DNA of 64,000 nt. Source: Phycisphaeraceae bacterium (lineage in GTDB: Bacteria; Planctomycetota; Phycisphaerae; Phycisphaerales; Phycisphaeraceae). Location: positions 1 to 64,000 of the forward strand of contig JAJDCS010000036.1 of assembly GCA_029260715.1 (NCBI GenBank). The letters run 5' to 3'. A program made the translations under genes and the position numbers. Each line of letters opens with the position of its first letter. The first letter of the stretch is position 1. This document shows positions 17,019 through 26,842 of the stretch, piece after piece. Under the pieces are notes generated by a model. The model did not search any database, was not told where the DNA came from, and saw nothing but the letters and a program-made list of their open reading frames with translations.

Positions 17019-20000
17019 AGCAGCCTGCGGTCGTCTCGATCCGGCTTGCCGAAGATATCCTCCCACGACTGCTTGATGCCCTGGAAGCTGGTCGCCTCGG
17101 GCTTGGGCTCGTCGAGCGTGCCCGTCACGTGGATGCTGAGTAGTTCGTCTTTGAAGACCTGCAAGAGGTCCGAGAGCATCCCAAACGCCGGGCCCGCCGG
17201 GTCGCGCGTGACCATGCTCAGGTCAAGCTCCAGCGTGCTGTAGTGCATCAGCCCGGACCCAACGATCTCGATGGTCGGGGCCTCGAAACGCACCGAGTCG
17301 AACAGCACCAAATCGTCGTCGAGCAGGAACTCCGCGGAAGCGCGGTCGAACGAACGCGACGACGGCAGCGTCATATTCAAAATCTGCATCAGCGCCATGG
17401 CCAGTGGCACTTCGTACAGATTGGCTTGGCGTATCTCCATCTCGCCGCGCCCCCGCCGCCGGTCGGGCTGATTGGCTGAACCCTCGATGGCGAGGTTCGC
17501 GCCCAGCACCCCGGTGTAAAGAACCTGCGGCTCGCTGGGTGGGGCGCCCTCGCTTGAGGGCGTGTCCTGGGTGTTTTCTTGGCTGGCCCTGTCGTTCTGG
17601 GAGTAAATAAACGGGTTCAGCGACACGTTCTGCAGCACCAGGTCCATCCGGTACCGCTGCGGGTCGTCCAACTCGATCTGCCCCCAGCCCAGCAGCATCC
17701 CGCCGTAGCAACGCCCCCAGAGATCGCGCACCAGCAGCCGGTCCAGTTGCGGCGAGGTCTCGACCCGCAGCGACAGCGGGCTGATGACCCGCTCCGCGGC
17801 CAGCAGGCGCTTCGCGAGGAAGCGGATATCCAGATGCGGCCGTGCTTGGCCCGTGTCCTGGTCCACTTCAATGATCAGGTCGCCGTCGATTTGTGTCATG
17901 GGCACACCCACGGTCGCCGACCCGCCTTCCAAGCGTGCGCGCCCGTCAAAACGAAGCTGGGGGTGCTCGTCGTCGGGCCGGTAATAAAGCTCGGCGCCTC
18001 GCATCTCGTATGCCCCGTCAAGCTCCAGCCCATCGATCGCCGACAGCGCGTCGGCTGGGAGCATGGCACGGGTCACGGGTCCAAAGTGGCTTGACCAGGC
18101 GTCGAACTTCAGGTTGTACAAGACGTGCTCGCCCAAGGCGATGTGGCCCCACACACTGAACTCGCCGGTGCCGAATGAGCCGCCCCACCCGTCGAGAATC
18201 ACCCCGTCAGACGCCACGGACAAACCGCCTTGTATCCCGCTTAGCGTTACGCGTTCACCTTTCAAGTTGATTGCCAGTTCATTCATCCGTAAATCCGCGC
18301 GGTAATTCTCTCGGTCCGGCTTGGCGGTGTAGTTTAGGTCAACGTCAACCACAGCCTCGGGTTTGTGTGTTTCGTATAACTGACGGACCTGGTCGGTCGC
18401 GGGCCCGTCCGGCGGCAGCAGGTCCAAGACCGATTCTTCGATTTCCAAACCCGCGACGGTAAGGTCAAACGCCAAGCTTGAATCCTCCTCACCCCACAAC
18501 GCCTGGCCCGACAACCCCCACTGGCTCGATCCGTGCACGCCGGTGATGGACTGGATCGTCAACCCCGCCCGCCCCAACGCCAGGCTGCCGGTAAGGCGAT
18601 CGATCGCGTACCTTCCGCCGAACGGCTGGACGCGCCCGGCGGACATCTCGGCTTCGATCTTGAAATCGATCAGGCCGCTATCGGACAGGAAAATTTTGCC
18701 CGTGCCGTCGAGCGTGCCTTCGAGATTGAGCTTGCGTAGCCACTGGTCTTGAGGCGGAGCGATCGAGCCCAGCAGCAGCGGGTCGCACGCGAGGTTCAGG
18801 ATGGTCAGGCTCAGGTCGGGCACGGGGTCGCCGCCGTCTTCGGGCCAGTGGATCACCCCGTCAATCCTGCCAAGCGCCCCGCTGAGGCCTTCGAGCTCCA
18901 GGTCCTCGGCGAGCACCTCCCCGGGCCTGATCAGCAACTGACCCGAGCGGCACCGCAGCGGGTAGGGCCAGTACTTGTACAACGCGTTCATCCCCGACGC
19001 TCTAAGCCCGATGGTCGTGCGGAATTTTTTATTGTCGCCGATCGGACGCGAAGATTGAGCGACGACCGTGGCCAAACCGCCCAGGTCGAAAACGGGTATT
19101 TCCGTCTCCGATCGCAGGTGTGCGATCTGGTCGTCGAGTTCTGTGATCGCCTCCTGGGTGGCTGGGGGTGTGTCTCGGTCAAGCTGTTCCCGCTGATCGC
19201 GGAGGTTCTTGAGTTGCTCAAGCCGCTGACTGAGCAGTTCGCTGGACTGGATCAGCCCCTGCTCGATAAGCCGCTGGTGCTCTTGACGATTAAAAAACAA
19301 ATCCAAAATCGGGCGTTGGTCGGGTGGGATGGCGTCGTAGAGCAACTGGTCGACGGGCGCGTTCTGGGCGGTGATCACGACGTGCACAGCCGCCCCTTTT
19401 TTCGGGGGCGCGATCCACCCGTGGACGACCACGTCGGCGTCGGTCGGGCCCCGCCCACGCAGCCCCAGCAGTTCGATCCGCTCGTCGTTGAACCGCAGCT
19501 CCCCTTCGACTTGTTCCAGCGGGTACGGGAACTGGTGGTAGACGATCTTGGCGTCGGAGACTTGGACCGTGCCGTCGTAGTTCAGCCGCCCGCCCGGCTC
19601 CTTGCGTTCCACCATGACGCGGGCCTGGAACGTGCCGCTGGGGGTGAACCGCTCGAACTGCTTCTGGACAGCGGTGGGCAACGCCAGCAGGTACCGCGGC
19701 TTTTCGGGTATCGCGAACGGCGCGGTGCGGACCGACATTTTAAACGGCGCGTCGCGGTCGAAGCCGTATACCTGTCCGTCGATCACGTAGCGCAGGTCCT
19801 CGACCTGCCCGGCCAAGTCGCTGACCGTGATCGAATCGTTCATGATCTTGAACCGCCCGCTGACGTTGGTCATGCGTGAGTCGATCTCGCCGTAGGGCAC
19901 GGTCAGGGCAACGCCTTGGAGTTCGACATCCGCGTGCAGGCCGACCGCGGGGTCCGGGTCGTAGCCGAACCGGATCGACGGCAGCTCCCCCACGGGTTCG

Positions 20001-20773
20001 AGCTGCTCCCATAACCCGCGCAACTGCCGGGGCAGCAGCTCGGGCTGGGGCGTCTGCAGTGAGAACCGCTCGATCTTGGCGGACATGACGAGCTTGCGCA
20101 GGTCCAGCCGACCGCTGAGCACCGGGCTTTCCGATGTCTCGATGCTGGTCCGAAGGCGGCGGAGCGTGAAGAAATAGACCCCGGTTTCACGCGGGGCGGC
20201 GGTGAAATTCCCGCCAAGCCCCACCGATCCCAGTTCGCGGAACCGGTCGTTTTTAATCTCGCCAAACCGCGCCTGGCCGTTGCGGATGAAAATTTCCGGC
20301 AGGCGGGCAGGCAACCCGGCGTCGTGGTCCCCGCCGGGGCGGCCCTCGCCAAGCAGTTGAAAGTTGAAACGCCCCGTGTCTTCCAACTCGGTCAGGTGCA
20401 GCGTGGGGTTGATGAAGGTGAGCGTCTTGGGGGTGAACCGGCCACGCAGCAGGTTCAAAAGGTTGTGCGTGATCAACACACGTTGGGCATCGAAGACCCG
20501 GCCCTCCCGGCCGTCGACCCCTTGGATGCGCATCTCCAACCCGTGCAGCGTGATGGTGCCGTTGAAGTCAAAGCTGGCGGCGTCGATGTGTACGTCCGTG
20601 CCGGCCATCGCCGCAAGCAGGTCGCCCGATAGCTTGGCCATGCGGCTGGGGCTGGCTACGTATAAGTAGAAAACCAACCCCGCCAAGCCCAGCACCAACA
20701 GCCCCACCATCACGCCCCGGCGCCAGCCCTTCGGCCGACCGAACCGACCCGACAAGTGTGGCAACTTGATCAA
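16991..20773 (-). CDS. AsmA/TamB-like large periplasmic protein
   Basis: 1260 residues. A single N-terminal membrane anchor (~19-40: GVMVGLLVLGLAGLVFYLYV) precedes a very long beta-rich periplasmic chain (FDFNGTITLHGLEMRI, LTFINPTLHLTELEDTG). A charged coiled-coil-like insertion (~500-565) is present, and an AsmA-like C-terminal repeat lies near the end (LYEVPLAMALMQILNMTLPS, IVGSGLMHYSTLELDLSM), as in AsmA/YhdP proteins. These proteins form bridge-like lipid-transfer grooves between membranes; that role is inferred. The presence of lpxI nearby fits an outer-membrane biogenesis context. Confidence 0.8.
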   Translation of the reverse strand: MIKLPHLSGRFGRPKGWRRGVMVGLLVLGLAGLVFYLYVASPSRMAKLSGDLLAAMAGTDVHIDAASFDFNGTITLHGLEMRIQGVDGREGRVFDAQRVLITHNLLNLLRGRFTPKTLTFINPTLHLTELEDTGRFNFQLLGEGRPGGDHDAGLPARLPEIFIRNGQARFGEIKNDRFRELGSVGLGGNFTAAPRETGVYFFTLRRLRTSIETSESPVLSGRLDLRKLVMSAKIERFSLQTPQPELLPRQLRGLWEQLEPVGELPSIRFGYDPDPAVGLHADVELQGVALTVPYGEIDSRMTNVSGRFKIMNDSITVSDLAGQVEDLRYVIDGQVYGFDRDAPFKMSVRTAPFAIPEKPRYLLALPTAVQKQFERFTPSGTFQARVMVERKEPGGRLNYDGTVQVSDAKIVYHQFPYPLEQVEGELRFNDERIELLGLRGRGPTDADVVVHGWIAPPKKGAAVHVVITAQNAPVDQLLYDAIPPDQRPILDLFFNRQEHQRLIEQGLIQSSELLSQRLEQLKNLRDQREQLDRDTPPATQEAITELDDQIAHLRSETEIPVFDLGGLATVVAQSSRPIGDNKKFRTTIGLRASGMNALYKYWPYPLRCRSGQLLIRPGEVLAEDLELEGLSGALGRIDGVIHWPEDGGDPVPDLSLTILNLACDPLLLGSIAPPQDQWLRKLNLEGTLDGTGKIFLSDSGLIDFKIEAEMSAGRVQPFGGRYAIDRLTGSLALGRAGLTIQSITGVHGSSQWGLSGQALWGEEDSSLAFDLTVAGLEIEESVLDLLPPDGPATDQVRQLYETHKPEAVVDVDLNYTAKPDRENYRADLRMNELAINLKGERVTLSGIQGGLSVASDGVILDGWGGSFGTGEFSVWGHIALGEHVLYNLKFDAWSSHFGPVTRAMLPADALSAIDGLELDGAYEMRGAELYYRPDDEHPQLRFDGRARLEGGSATVGVPMTQIDGDLIIEVDQDTGQARPHLDIRFLAKRLLAAERVISPLSLRVETSPQLDRLLVRDLWGRCYGGMLLGWGQIELDDPQRYRMDLVLQNVSLNPFIYSQNDRASQENTQDTPSSEGAPPSEPQVLYTGVLGANLAIEGSANQPDRRRGRGEMEIRQANLYEVPLAMALMQILNMTLPSSRSFDRASAEFLLDDDLVLFDSVRFEAPTIEIVGSGLMHYSTLELDLSMVTRDPAGPAFGMLSDLLQVFKDELLSIHVTGTLDEPKPEATSFQGIKQSWEDIFGKPDRDDRRLLQGIKGGAR

Positions 20774-20970
20774 CCGTGTACCCCGTGCTCGCCCACCGAC
20801 TCGCCGCCATCACGCCACGCCAGCGTGGGCAATACTTACCACATCGTCCCCTCAGATCGCAAGGCCTTAAAGGAATCAAGAGAAACACCGGACGCCTTGC
20901 ACACCCCGGCGCATCTTGCGCAATTATCCGCTATCTTTGCCCCACACACCAACCCAGGAGCACGCACCGC

Positions 20971-21330
20971 ATGGAGCCCAAGCCCACCATTGTCTACGAC
21001 GACTTCGATAAGATCGATCTGCGAGTCGCCACGATCGTCTCCGCTGAAACGCACCCCAATGCCGATCGGCTGCTCAAGCTCCAAGTCGACCTGGGCGGGG
21101 AGCAGCGACAAATCTGCGCCGGCATTAAGCAGTTCTACGACCCGCCCGAAGCGCTCGTGGGCAAGCAGATCGTTGTGGTAGCCAACCTCCATCCTCGCAC
21201 CATCCGCGGTGAAGAATCCAACGGCATGCTGCTAGCCGCGTCCGTGGTTGAAGGGGACAGCGATCAAGCCAGCGATGTGGTGCTGCTGAGCCCCAGCAAG
21301 CCCGTGCCCGCAGGGTCGCGGGTCGGGTAA
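20971..21330 (+). CDS. Stand-alone tRNA-binding (MetRS-C/EMAP-II/CsaA-like) domain protein
   Basis: 119 residues starting at MEPKPTIVYDDF, with AGGAG ten bases upstream; longer in-frame starts are unsupported. The whole chain is one OB-fold tRNA-binding domain: FDKIDLRVATIVSAETHPNA, KLQVDLGGEQRQICAGI, VVVANLHPRTIRGEESNGML. This matches the C-terminal dimerisation domain of bacterial methionyl-tRNA synthetase, here free-standing. It may serve a MetRS lacking its own C-terminal domain in trans, or be CsaA-like; sequence alone cannot decide. Confidence 0.88.
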   Translation: MEPKPTIVYDDFDKIDLRVATIVSAETHPNADRLLKLQVDLGGEQRQICAGIKQFYDPPEALVGKQIVVVANLHPRTIRGEESNGMLLAASVVEGDSDQASDVVLLSPSKPVPAGSRVG

Positions 21331-21389
21331 GCCAGACGCGCAGCGACGCTGGCCCGCCGTTGGCCGTTTCACGCGGGATCGCTCGCTGA

Positions 21390-21404
21390 TCCGCCTGAGG
21401 CGGA
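21390..21404. repeat. Short palindrome TCCGCCTGAGGCGGA
   Basis: Perfect 7-bp stem around a G, followed by TGG. A close relative (TCCGCCTTAGGCGGA followed by TGC) is at 53787-53801. It has no GTAG foot, so it is a second class of intergenic palindrome. It lies in the gap between convergent genes. Confidence 0.5.
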
Positions 21405-21450
21405 TGGCTCATCGTGGAACCGTACACCAAATCGAAAAACACTCTAGGCT

Positions 21451-22230
21451 CTAGGTTGCTTCGAGCACCGTTTGTAGGAACCGGCGGGTCCGGTCGTGAC
21501 GTGGGTTGCTGAAGATAACCTCAGGTTGGCCGTCTTCCACGATCACCCCCCTGTCGAAGAAGACAACCCGGTCGGCGATCTGCTGGGCAAACCGCATCTG
21601 GTGGGTGACGATCAGCATGGTCATGTTGGTGGACGTCGCCAGTTCGCGCAGCACCGTCTGCACCTCTCCGACCAACTCGGGGTCCAGCGCGGAGGTCACT
21701 TCATCGAAGAGCATGACTTTCGGTTGCATCGCCAATGCCCGGGCGATCGCCACCCGCTGTTTCTGCCCGCCGGAGAGTTGGTGGGGGTAGCTGTCGAGCT
21801 TGTCGCGCAGGCCCACCATGCCCAGGAGGTCTTCGGCCCGTTGTTGGGCGTCCTGTTTGGAGAGGCCTTGCACGCGCAGCGGCGCCATGCTGACGTTCCG
21901 CAGGACGCTCATGTGAGGGAACAGGTTGAAGTGCTGGAAGACCATGCCCACCTTGGCGCGCACCTGTCTGGTGTGACGCGGTGGCGCGGGGCGCAAGCCG
22001 TTGGTGTTGTCGAGGTGGTAAAGGTAATCCCCGTCGATACGGACCGTGCCCGCGTCCGGTTTTTCCAGGGTCATCAGCAGGCGTAGCAGCGTTGATTTGC
22101 CCGACCCGCTGGGGCCGATGACGGATACGTGCTGCCCCGCATTAATGTCAAGGTCAATCCCGCGCAAGACCCGCAGTTGGCCGAACGATTTGCTGACGCC
22201 GCACAGCTCGATGATGGGCTGTTCATTCAT
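21451..22230 (-). CDS. ehuA: Ectoine/polar amino acid ABC transporter, ATP-binding protein
   Basis: About 259 residues starting at MNEQPII; its ATG overlaps the stop of the permease gene upstream (ATGA). Walker A GPSGSGKST, Q-loop VFQHFNLFPHM, signature LSGGQKQRVAIARAL, Walker B VMLFDEVTSALDPE and H-loop VTHQM are all intact. It belongs to the polar amino acid uptake (PAAT/His-Gln) class. The assignment to ectoine rests on its position as last gene of the ectABC-ehuBCDA operon and on the matching binding protein and permeases. Confidence 0.88.
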   Translation of the reverse strand: MNEQPIIELCGVSKSFGQLRVLRGIDLDINAGQHVSVIGPSGSGKSTLLRLLMTLEKPDAGTVRIDGDYLYHLDNTNGLRPAPPRHTRQVRAKVGMVFQHFNLFPHMSVLRNVSMAPLRVQGLSKQDAQQRAEDLLGMVGLRDKLDSYPHQLSGGQKQRVAIARALAMQPKVMLFDEVTSALDPELVGEVQTVLRELATSTNMTMLIVTHQMRFAQQIADRVVFFDRGVIVEDGQPEVIFSNPRHDRTRRFLQTVLEAT

Positions 22231-22898
22231 ACCGCGATCCGCCGTAGGGTCCACTTCGCTTCAACGTAACGGATCATGGCCGCGGACAACAAACTCAGGA
22301 CTAGAAATATCACCCCGACCAGGGTCAACGGCTCGAGGTACTTGAATGTTTCGGCGCCGATCTCGTCTTTGGCGACGTGGACCAGTTCCACCACGGTGAT
22401 CGCCGACAGCAGCGGCGTTTCTTTAAACATCGCCACGAGATAATTGCCCAGCGCCGGCAGCACAGGCGGGATCGCTTGGGGCAGGACGACGCGCCGCAGG
22501 GTGTCCCACTTACTTAAATTTAGGGCTGTAGCCGCCTCCCACTGCCCGCGCGGCACACCCTCAAGCCCCGCCCGATATACCTCGGCGGTGTAGCTGCTGT
22601 AGTGCACGCCCAGCCCGATGACACCCGCCGCCATCGCCGAAAGTGTCACGCCTAGGCTCGGGAAGACGTAGTAAAGAAAGTACAGTTGGACCAGCAGCGG
22701 CGTGCTGCGGATGAACTCCACGACCGCTGCGGCTGGCCAACTCACCAGACGGGCAGCCGACCGGCGCGCCACAGCCCAGAACAACCCCAAAGTCGCCGCC
22801 AGCAGCATGCCCAGGGCGGTGGCTTGGAGCGTCACACACAACGCGTCTACAAGCTGTGGCAGGGTCCGCCAAACAAAATGCCAGTCCCAGTGATTCAT
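22227..22898 (-). CDS. ehuD: Ectoine ABC transporter permease
   Basis: 223-residue PAAT-type inner-membrane permease. Hydrophobic helices alternate with the typical N-terminal WHFVWRTLPQLVDALCVTL and the EAA loop (GQWEAATALNLSKWDTLRRVVLPQAIPPVLPALGN read in sections). It overlaps ehuC upstream and ehuA downstream by four bases each, so translation is coupled. It would form the heteromeric channel with EhuC. Confidence 0.87.
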   Translation of the reverse strand: MNHWDWHFVWRTLPQLVDALCVTLQATALGMLLAATLGLFWAVARRSAARLVSWPAAAVVEFIRSTPLLVQLYFLYYVFPSLGVTLSAMAAGVIGLGVHYSSYTAEVYRAGLEGVPRGQWEAATALNLSKWDTLRRVVLPQAIPPVLPALGNYLVAMFKETPLLSAITVVELVHVAKDEIGAETFKYLEPLTLVGVIFLVLSLLSAAMIRYVEAKWTLRRIAV

Positions 22899-23563
22899 GC
22901 GGATCGGACCCGGTCCATGCGACGCCCCAAGTAACGCTCCAACCCACGCACCAGCGATGTTATCGCCATAGACAGCAAAAAATAGACAAGCAGCAGCAAG
23001 CAGAAAATCTCCAAAACACGGTCGGGCGTATCGTCACGCAGGAGCTTGGCCCTGAAGGTTAGGTCGCTGAGCGTGACCAGCGACACCAGCGCGGTGCTCT
23101 TGAGCAACTCGATCAACAGATTCCCGATAGGCGGGAGCATCGCGGGGACGGCCTGGGGGATGATGATCCGCCACAGGCACTGGCGTTGCGTGAGGCTCAA
23201 GGCAACGGCCGCTTCACGCTGACCCTTCGGAACAGCCAAGACCGCCCCGCGCACGACCTCCGAGCCGTAGGCGCCGATATTCAAGCCGAGCACCCATATG
23301 GCCGCGGGCAAGGCGTCTATCTGGAGGCCCACCAGCAGCGGCAGCGCGTAGAAAGCCCAGTAGAGCTGAACCAAAGCCGACGTGCCGCGAAAAAATTCCG
23401 CATACGTCGCAGACACGGCACGGATCACCCGGTATTTGGAAAGCCTCCCCAGCCCGGCCCCCAGCGCCGCCACAGCAGCCACCACCGCTCCGCCGGCCGT
23501 CACCTGGACCGTCACCCACAAGCCGTCGAGCAGGAAAGGCAGAAGGTCAAAAATAGCCGGCAT
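22895..23563 (-). CDS. ehuC: Ectoine ABC transporter permease
   Basis: 222-residue PAAT-type permease with about five hydrophobic helices. FFRGTSALVQLYWAFYALP and the EAA loop (KGQREAAVALSLTQRQ, then LWRIIIPQAVPAMLPPIGN) are typical. It lies 12 bases after ehuB and overlaps ehuD by four bases. It pairs with EhuD. Confidence 0.87.
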   Translation of the reverse strand: MPAIFDLLPFLLDGLWVTVQVTAGGAVVAAVAALGAGLGRLSKYRVIRAVSATYAEFFRGTSALVQLYWAFYALPLLVGLQIDALPAAIWVLGLNIGAYGSEVVRGAVLAVPKGQREAAVALSLTQRQCLWRIIIPQAVPAMLPPIGNLLIELLKSTALVSLVTLSDLTFRAKLLRDDTPDRVLEIFCLLLLVYFLLSMAITSLVRGLERYLGRRMDRVRSA

Positions 23564-23575
23564 GAAACAGGCTCG

Positions 23576-24481
23576 TTATTCGTTGGGTTTGCTTAACTGC
23601 TGGGCAGTCATGCTGCCGGGTAGTTCAGCCTCCGTGAAGCCGAACGGCTCAACCAACGCCGAGTGCTTTTCGGTGCCGATGAATTGGGCCAGGTGTTGAT
23701 TGAAGATTTGTCTGAACGCGTCGTCGCCTTTGCGGAAGCCGAACGCGCCGTAGCCCCGCACGCTCCGGCCGTCGATCACGGGGTCTGTGAACGGCTCGGC
23801 CCGCTCAACGTCATTGCCGCTTAGCTTGTTAAGCAGCGTTTGCACCGTCAGAGCGGTCCCCGCGTACGCATCAACGCGCCCGGCCTGGACACCCGCCAGC
23901 GCACTGGTGGCGTCGGGGAACTTGTGGACCTGGTCTGGGGGGATACCCACCTTGCGTGCATACTCGTATTCAATCGTACCCGTGACCACGCCCAGCCTGG
24001 CGGCCTGGTGGGCCTTGATGTCTTCGTAGCTGTGCAGCCCCAACGGGTTGCCCCGTTTGACGATAAAGGCCTCGCCGATGCCGTAGGTGGGGTTTGAAAA
24101 ATCGATCTGCCGGGCGCGCTTGGGCGTGATGTACATCCCCGCGGCGATCACGTCGAACTGCTTGCTCTTGAGCCCGGGGATCAGCGACCCGAACTCGGTA
24201 AGCACCGGCTCAATTTTTTCGACGCCGATCTTTTTTAAGATCACTTGCGCGATTTCCGGGGCCTCGCCGGTAAGCTCGCCGGTCGCGCTGTCCAGGTAGG
24301 CGTAGGGCGCTTCGTTGGCAAAACCCACGCGCACCACGCCCGTCCGTTTGACCCGGTCCAGCGTGGATTCACCGCCGGTGTCGGAGCCATCACCGCAAGC
24401 GGGAACACCCACGCCGGCCAGCAAGATCAACAGTACAGGCAGCCTAGCTGCGATGGTTTGTGTCGCGTTCAACGTATTCAC
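23576..24481 (-). CDS. ehuB: Ectoine ABC transporter substrate-binding lipoprotein
   Basis: 301 residues. A hydrophobic N-terminus ends in GVPAC, so lipid anchoring at Cys29 is possible. The family-3 periplasmic binding fold follows: VVRVGFANEAPYAYLDSATG, VIAAGMYITPKRARQIDFSNP, ALAGVQAGRVDAYAGTALT. The ITP...R..IDFSNP motif and the ERAEPFTDPVIDG segment fit the EhuB subfamily. It is 18 bases downstream of ectC in one operon. Ligand identity (ectoine or hydroxyectoine) is inferred from subfamily and context. Confidence 0.87.
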   Translation of the reverse strand: MNTLNATQTIAARLPVLLILLAGVGVPACGDGSDTGGESTLDRVKRTGVVRVGFANEAPYAYLDSATGELTGEAPEIAQVILKKIGVEKIEPVLTEFGSLIPGLKSKQFDVIAAGMYITPKRARQIDFSNPTYGIGEAFIVKRGNPLGLHSYEDIKAHQAARLGVVTGTIEYEYARKVGIPPDQVHKFPDATSALAGVQAGRVDAYAGTALTVQTLLNKLSGNDVERAEPFTDPVIDGRSVRGYGAFGFRKGDDAFRQIFNQHLAQFIGTEKHSALVEPFGFTEAELPGSMTAQQLSKPNE

Positions 24482-24499
24482 GCTCCCAGCGGTGTGTCG

Positions 24500-24894
<395 letters not shown>

Positions 24895-24898
<4 letters not shown>

Positions 24899-26193
24899 CG
24901 GTTGGCCTCCAACAAGTCGTGCTCTTCAAGAAATGCCCGGTCACTGAGCACGGCTTCAAAGCTCTGTTCAACAACGTCGAGACCCTGTTCGAGTAACTCG
25001 GTTTCTATCACCAACGGCGGCAGCAGCTTCAGCACGTGGCTGTCGGTGCCGCTGGTCTCGATGATGAGGTTCCGCTCGAACGCGGCCCTACTCACCTCGC
25101 CAGCCAACTCGGGGCACGACTTGCATGCGATCCCCCAGACCATCCCCCGGCCCCTGACCGCCAGGCCTACTTCTGGAAACCGCGCCGCGATCGCGTCGAG
25201 CCGTTCCTTGATCAAACGACCCTTGCGTTTGATCTGGCGCGTGAAGTCGGTGTCTTTCCAGAACAGCTCAATCGCTTCAGCCGCCGCGATGAACGCCAGG
25301 TTGTGCCCGCGGAACGTGCCGTTGTGCTCGCCGGGTTTCCACTGGTCCAGGTGCGGCTTCATCAGCAGCAGCGACATGGGCAAGCCGTAAGCCCCCAGTG
25401 ACTTCGATAGCGTGATCACGTCTGGGCTGATCCCCGCCTCTTCAAAGCTAAAGAATGTGCTGGCCCGGCCGCAGCCGATTTGAATGTCGTCCACGATCAA
25501 AATAATCTCAAACTCGTTGCAGATCTCTTCGAGCCCGCGTAGCCAATCCCAGCTAGCCACGTTCACTCCGCCCTCGCCTTGGACCGTTTCAACAATCACC
25601 GCCGCGGGCAGGTCCAAGCCGCTGGAGCTGTCTTCGATAAATTTCCGCAAGTATCCGAGTGTGTCTGCCTCTTCGCCGAGATACCCGTCGTACGGCATGA
25701 AGGTCACGTTGTGCAGCGGCACCCCCGCGGCGTTGCGGAAGTGGTCATTCCCCGTGGCCGCGACCGACCCCAGCGTCACCCCGTGGAAGCCGTTGGTAAA
25801 CGCCACGATGTTGGTCCGCCCCGTCGCGTTCCGCGCCAGCTTAAAAGCCGCTTCCACCGCGTTGGTGCCCGTGGGCCCGGTAAACTGAACCTTGTACTCC
25901 GATTCACGCGGCCAGAGGATGTGCCGATCGAAGACCTCCAGGAACCGCCTCTTCGCATCGCTGTGCATGTCCAGGCTGTGGACCAGCCCGTCTTGCTGGA
26001 GATACTCGATTAGCTTGGCTTTGATCGCGGGGTGGTTGTGCCCGTAGTTCAGGCTGCCCGCCCCCGCCAGGAAGTCGATGTAGCGGTTGCCCTGCTCGTC
26101 CTCTATGACCGCGCCGTTGGCCTTGGTGAACACGGTCGGGAACGACCGGCAGTAGCTACGCACATCAGACTCTAACGTATCAAAAATACTCAT
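24895..26193 (-). CDS. ectB: Diaminobutyrate-2-oxoglutarate aminotransferase
   Basis: 432-residue class-III PLP aminotransferase that makes L-2,4-diaminobutyrate from aspartate semialdehyde, the first committed step to ectoine. Features are FLAGAGSLNYGHNHP, FTGPTGTNAVEAAFKLARN, the PLP-lysine motif VITLSKSLGAYGLPMS and HNGTFRGHNLAF. Its start overlaps the ectA stop by four bases (ATGA), and its stop overlaps ectC. Confidence 0.95.
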
Positions 26194-26738
26194 AGCGAAG
26201 ACATTTCCTTTTTGGGGTTCATGTGAGCAGGCTCGAAAGACGGACGGTTGATTGGGCCGATGCGGAACAGCAACTCTTCTTCGTGCGTGTCGCTACCGAA
26301 CAGATGTTGCGGGAATACGACGGCCCGCTCGCACGGCGCGCCGCACCGCTGAGCCAGGCGTTCAAACAATCGCTGCGAAGACAGATTCGACGGGGTGATG
26401 GTCGTTTCCAGATAGCGGACAGCTTGGCAACAATCTCGCGCCAGCAGCCAGTGAAGCATCCCCGTAGCCAGCCCCAACCCCCTGGCCTCTTGGTGGACCG
26501 CGACTTGCCAAACAAAAAGGGTATCCGGTTTATCCGGCAGCAGATAGGCGGAGGTGAACCCGACGATCCCGCCTTCGTTTTCCGACACCACGCATGTGTC
26601 CGTAAAATGCTGACAAAGAAGCAGATAGAGATAGCGTGAATTGGTGTCAAGCGGTGGGCATTGGCGTATCAGCGCGTCGACCCGGGGCGCATCTTCAAGC
26701 GTGGGGTTTCGTGCGGTTTCACTGAAAGAAAAAGAGAT
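26190..26738 (-). CDS. ectA: L-2,4-diaminobutyric acid acetyltransferase, non-standard start
   Basis: GNAT enzyme that acetylates diaminobutyrate. The recognisable protein is FVWQVAVHQEARGLGLATGML (in pieces) for acetyl-CoA binding plus LETTITPSNLSSQRLFERLA. Codons upstream of the first GTG (26591) still encode conserved EctA sequence (NPTLEDAPRVDALI, CPPLDTNSRYLYLLLC), so the true N-terminus lies further up. In this frame no ATG, GTG or TTG precedes that region. The frame is open from just after a TAA; the best placed codon is an ATC at 26738, nine bases after GGAGG. Alternatively, the ATG at 26754 in the neighbouring frame would be joined by removing one T from the CTCTTTTTC run. Confidence 0.88.
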   Translation of the reverse strand: MSFSFSETARNPTLEDAPRVDALIRQCPPLDTNSRYLYLLLCQHFTDTCVVSENEGGIVGFTSAYLLPDKPDTLFVWQVAVHQEARGLGLATGMLHWLLARDCCQAVRYLETTITPSNLSSQRLFERLAQRCGAPCERAVVFPQHLFGSDTHEEELLFRIGPINRPSFEPAHMNPKKEMSSL

Positions 26739-26814
26739 AGAACGAGTCCTCCATTAAGTGGACTAATTTATTTCTACAGGTGACTAGCTTGTGAAAATAG
26801 AAACCCGTAATGTT

Positions 26815-26842
26815 ATTTTCTACACAAAATGATATCTGTCAA
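26815..26842 (-). promoter_or_regulatory. Candidate sigma-70 promoter of the ect-ehu operon
   Basis: On the minus strand a perfect TTGACA (26837-26842) is followed after 16 bases by GAAAAT (26815-26820), four of six matches to TATAAT. It lies about 60-75 bases upstream of the ectA start region, in AT-rich sequence. No operator was recognised and no EctR-type regulator gene is adjacent. Confidence 0.5.

Noticed and set aside
18749-19879. 376-residue plus-strand ORF
   Set aside because: Lies inside the AsmA-like gene on the other strand; no protein-like signatures.
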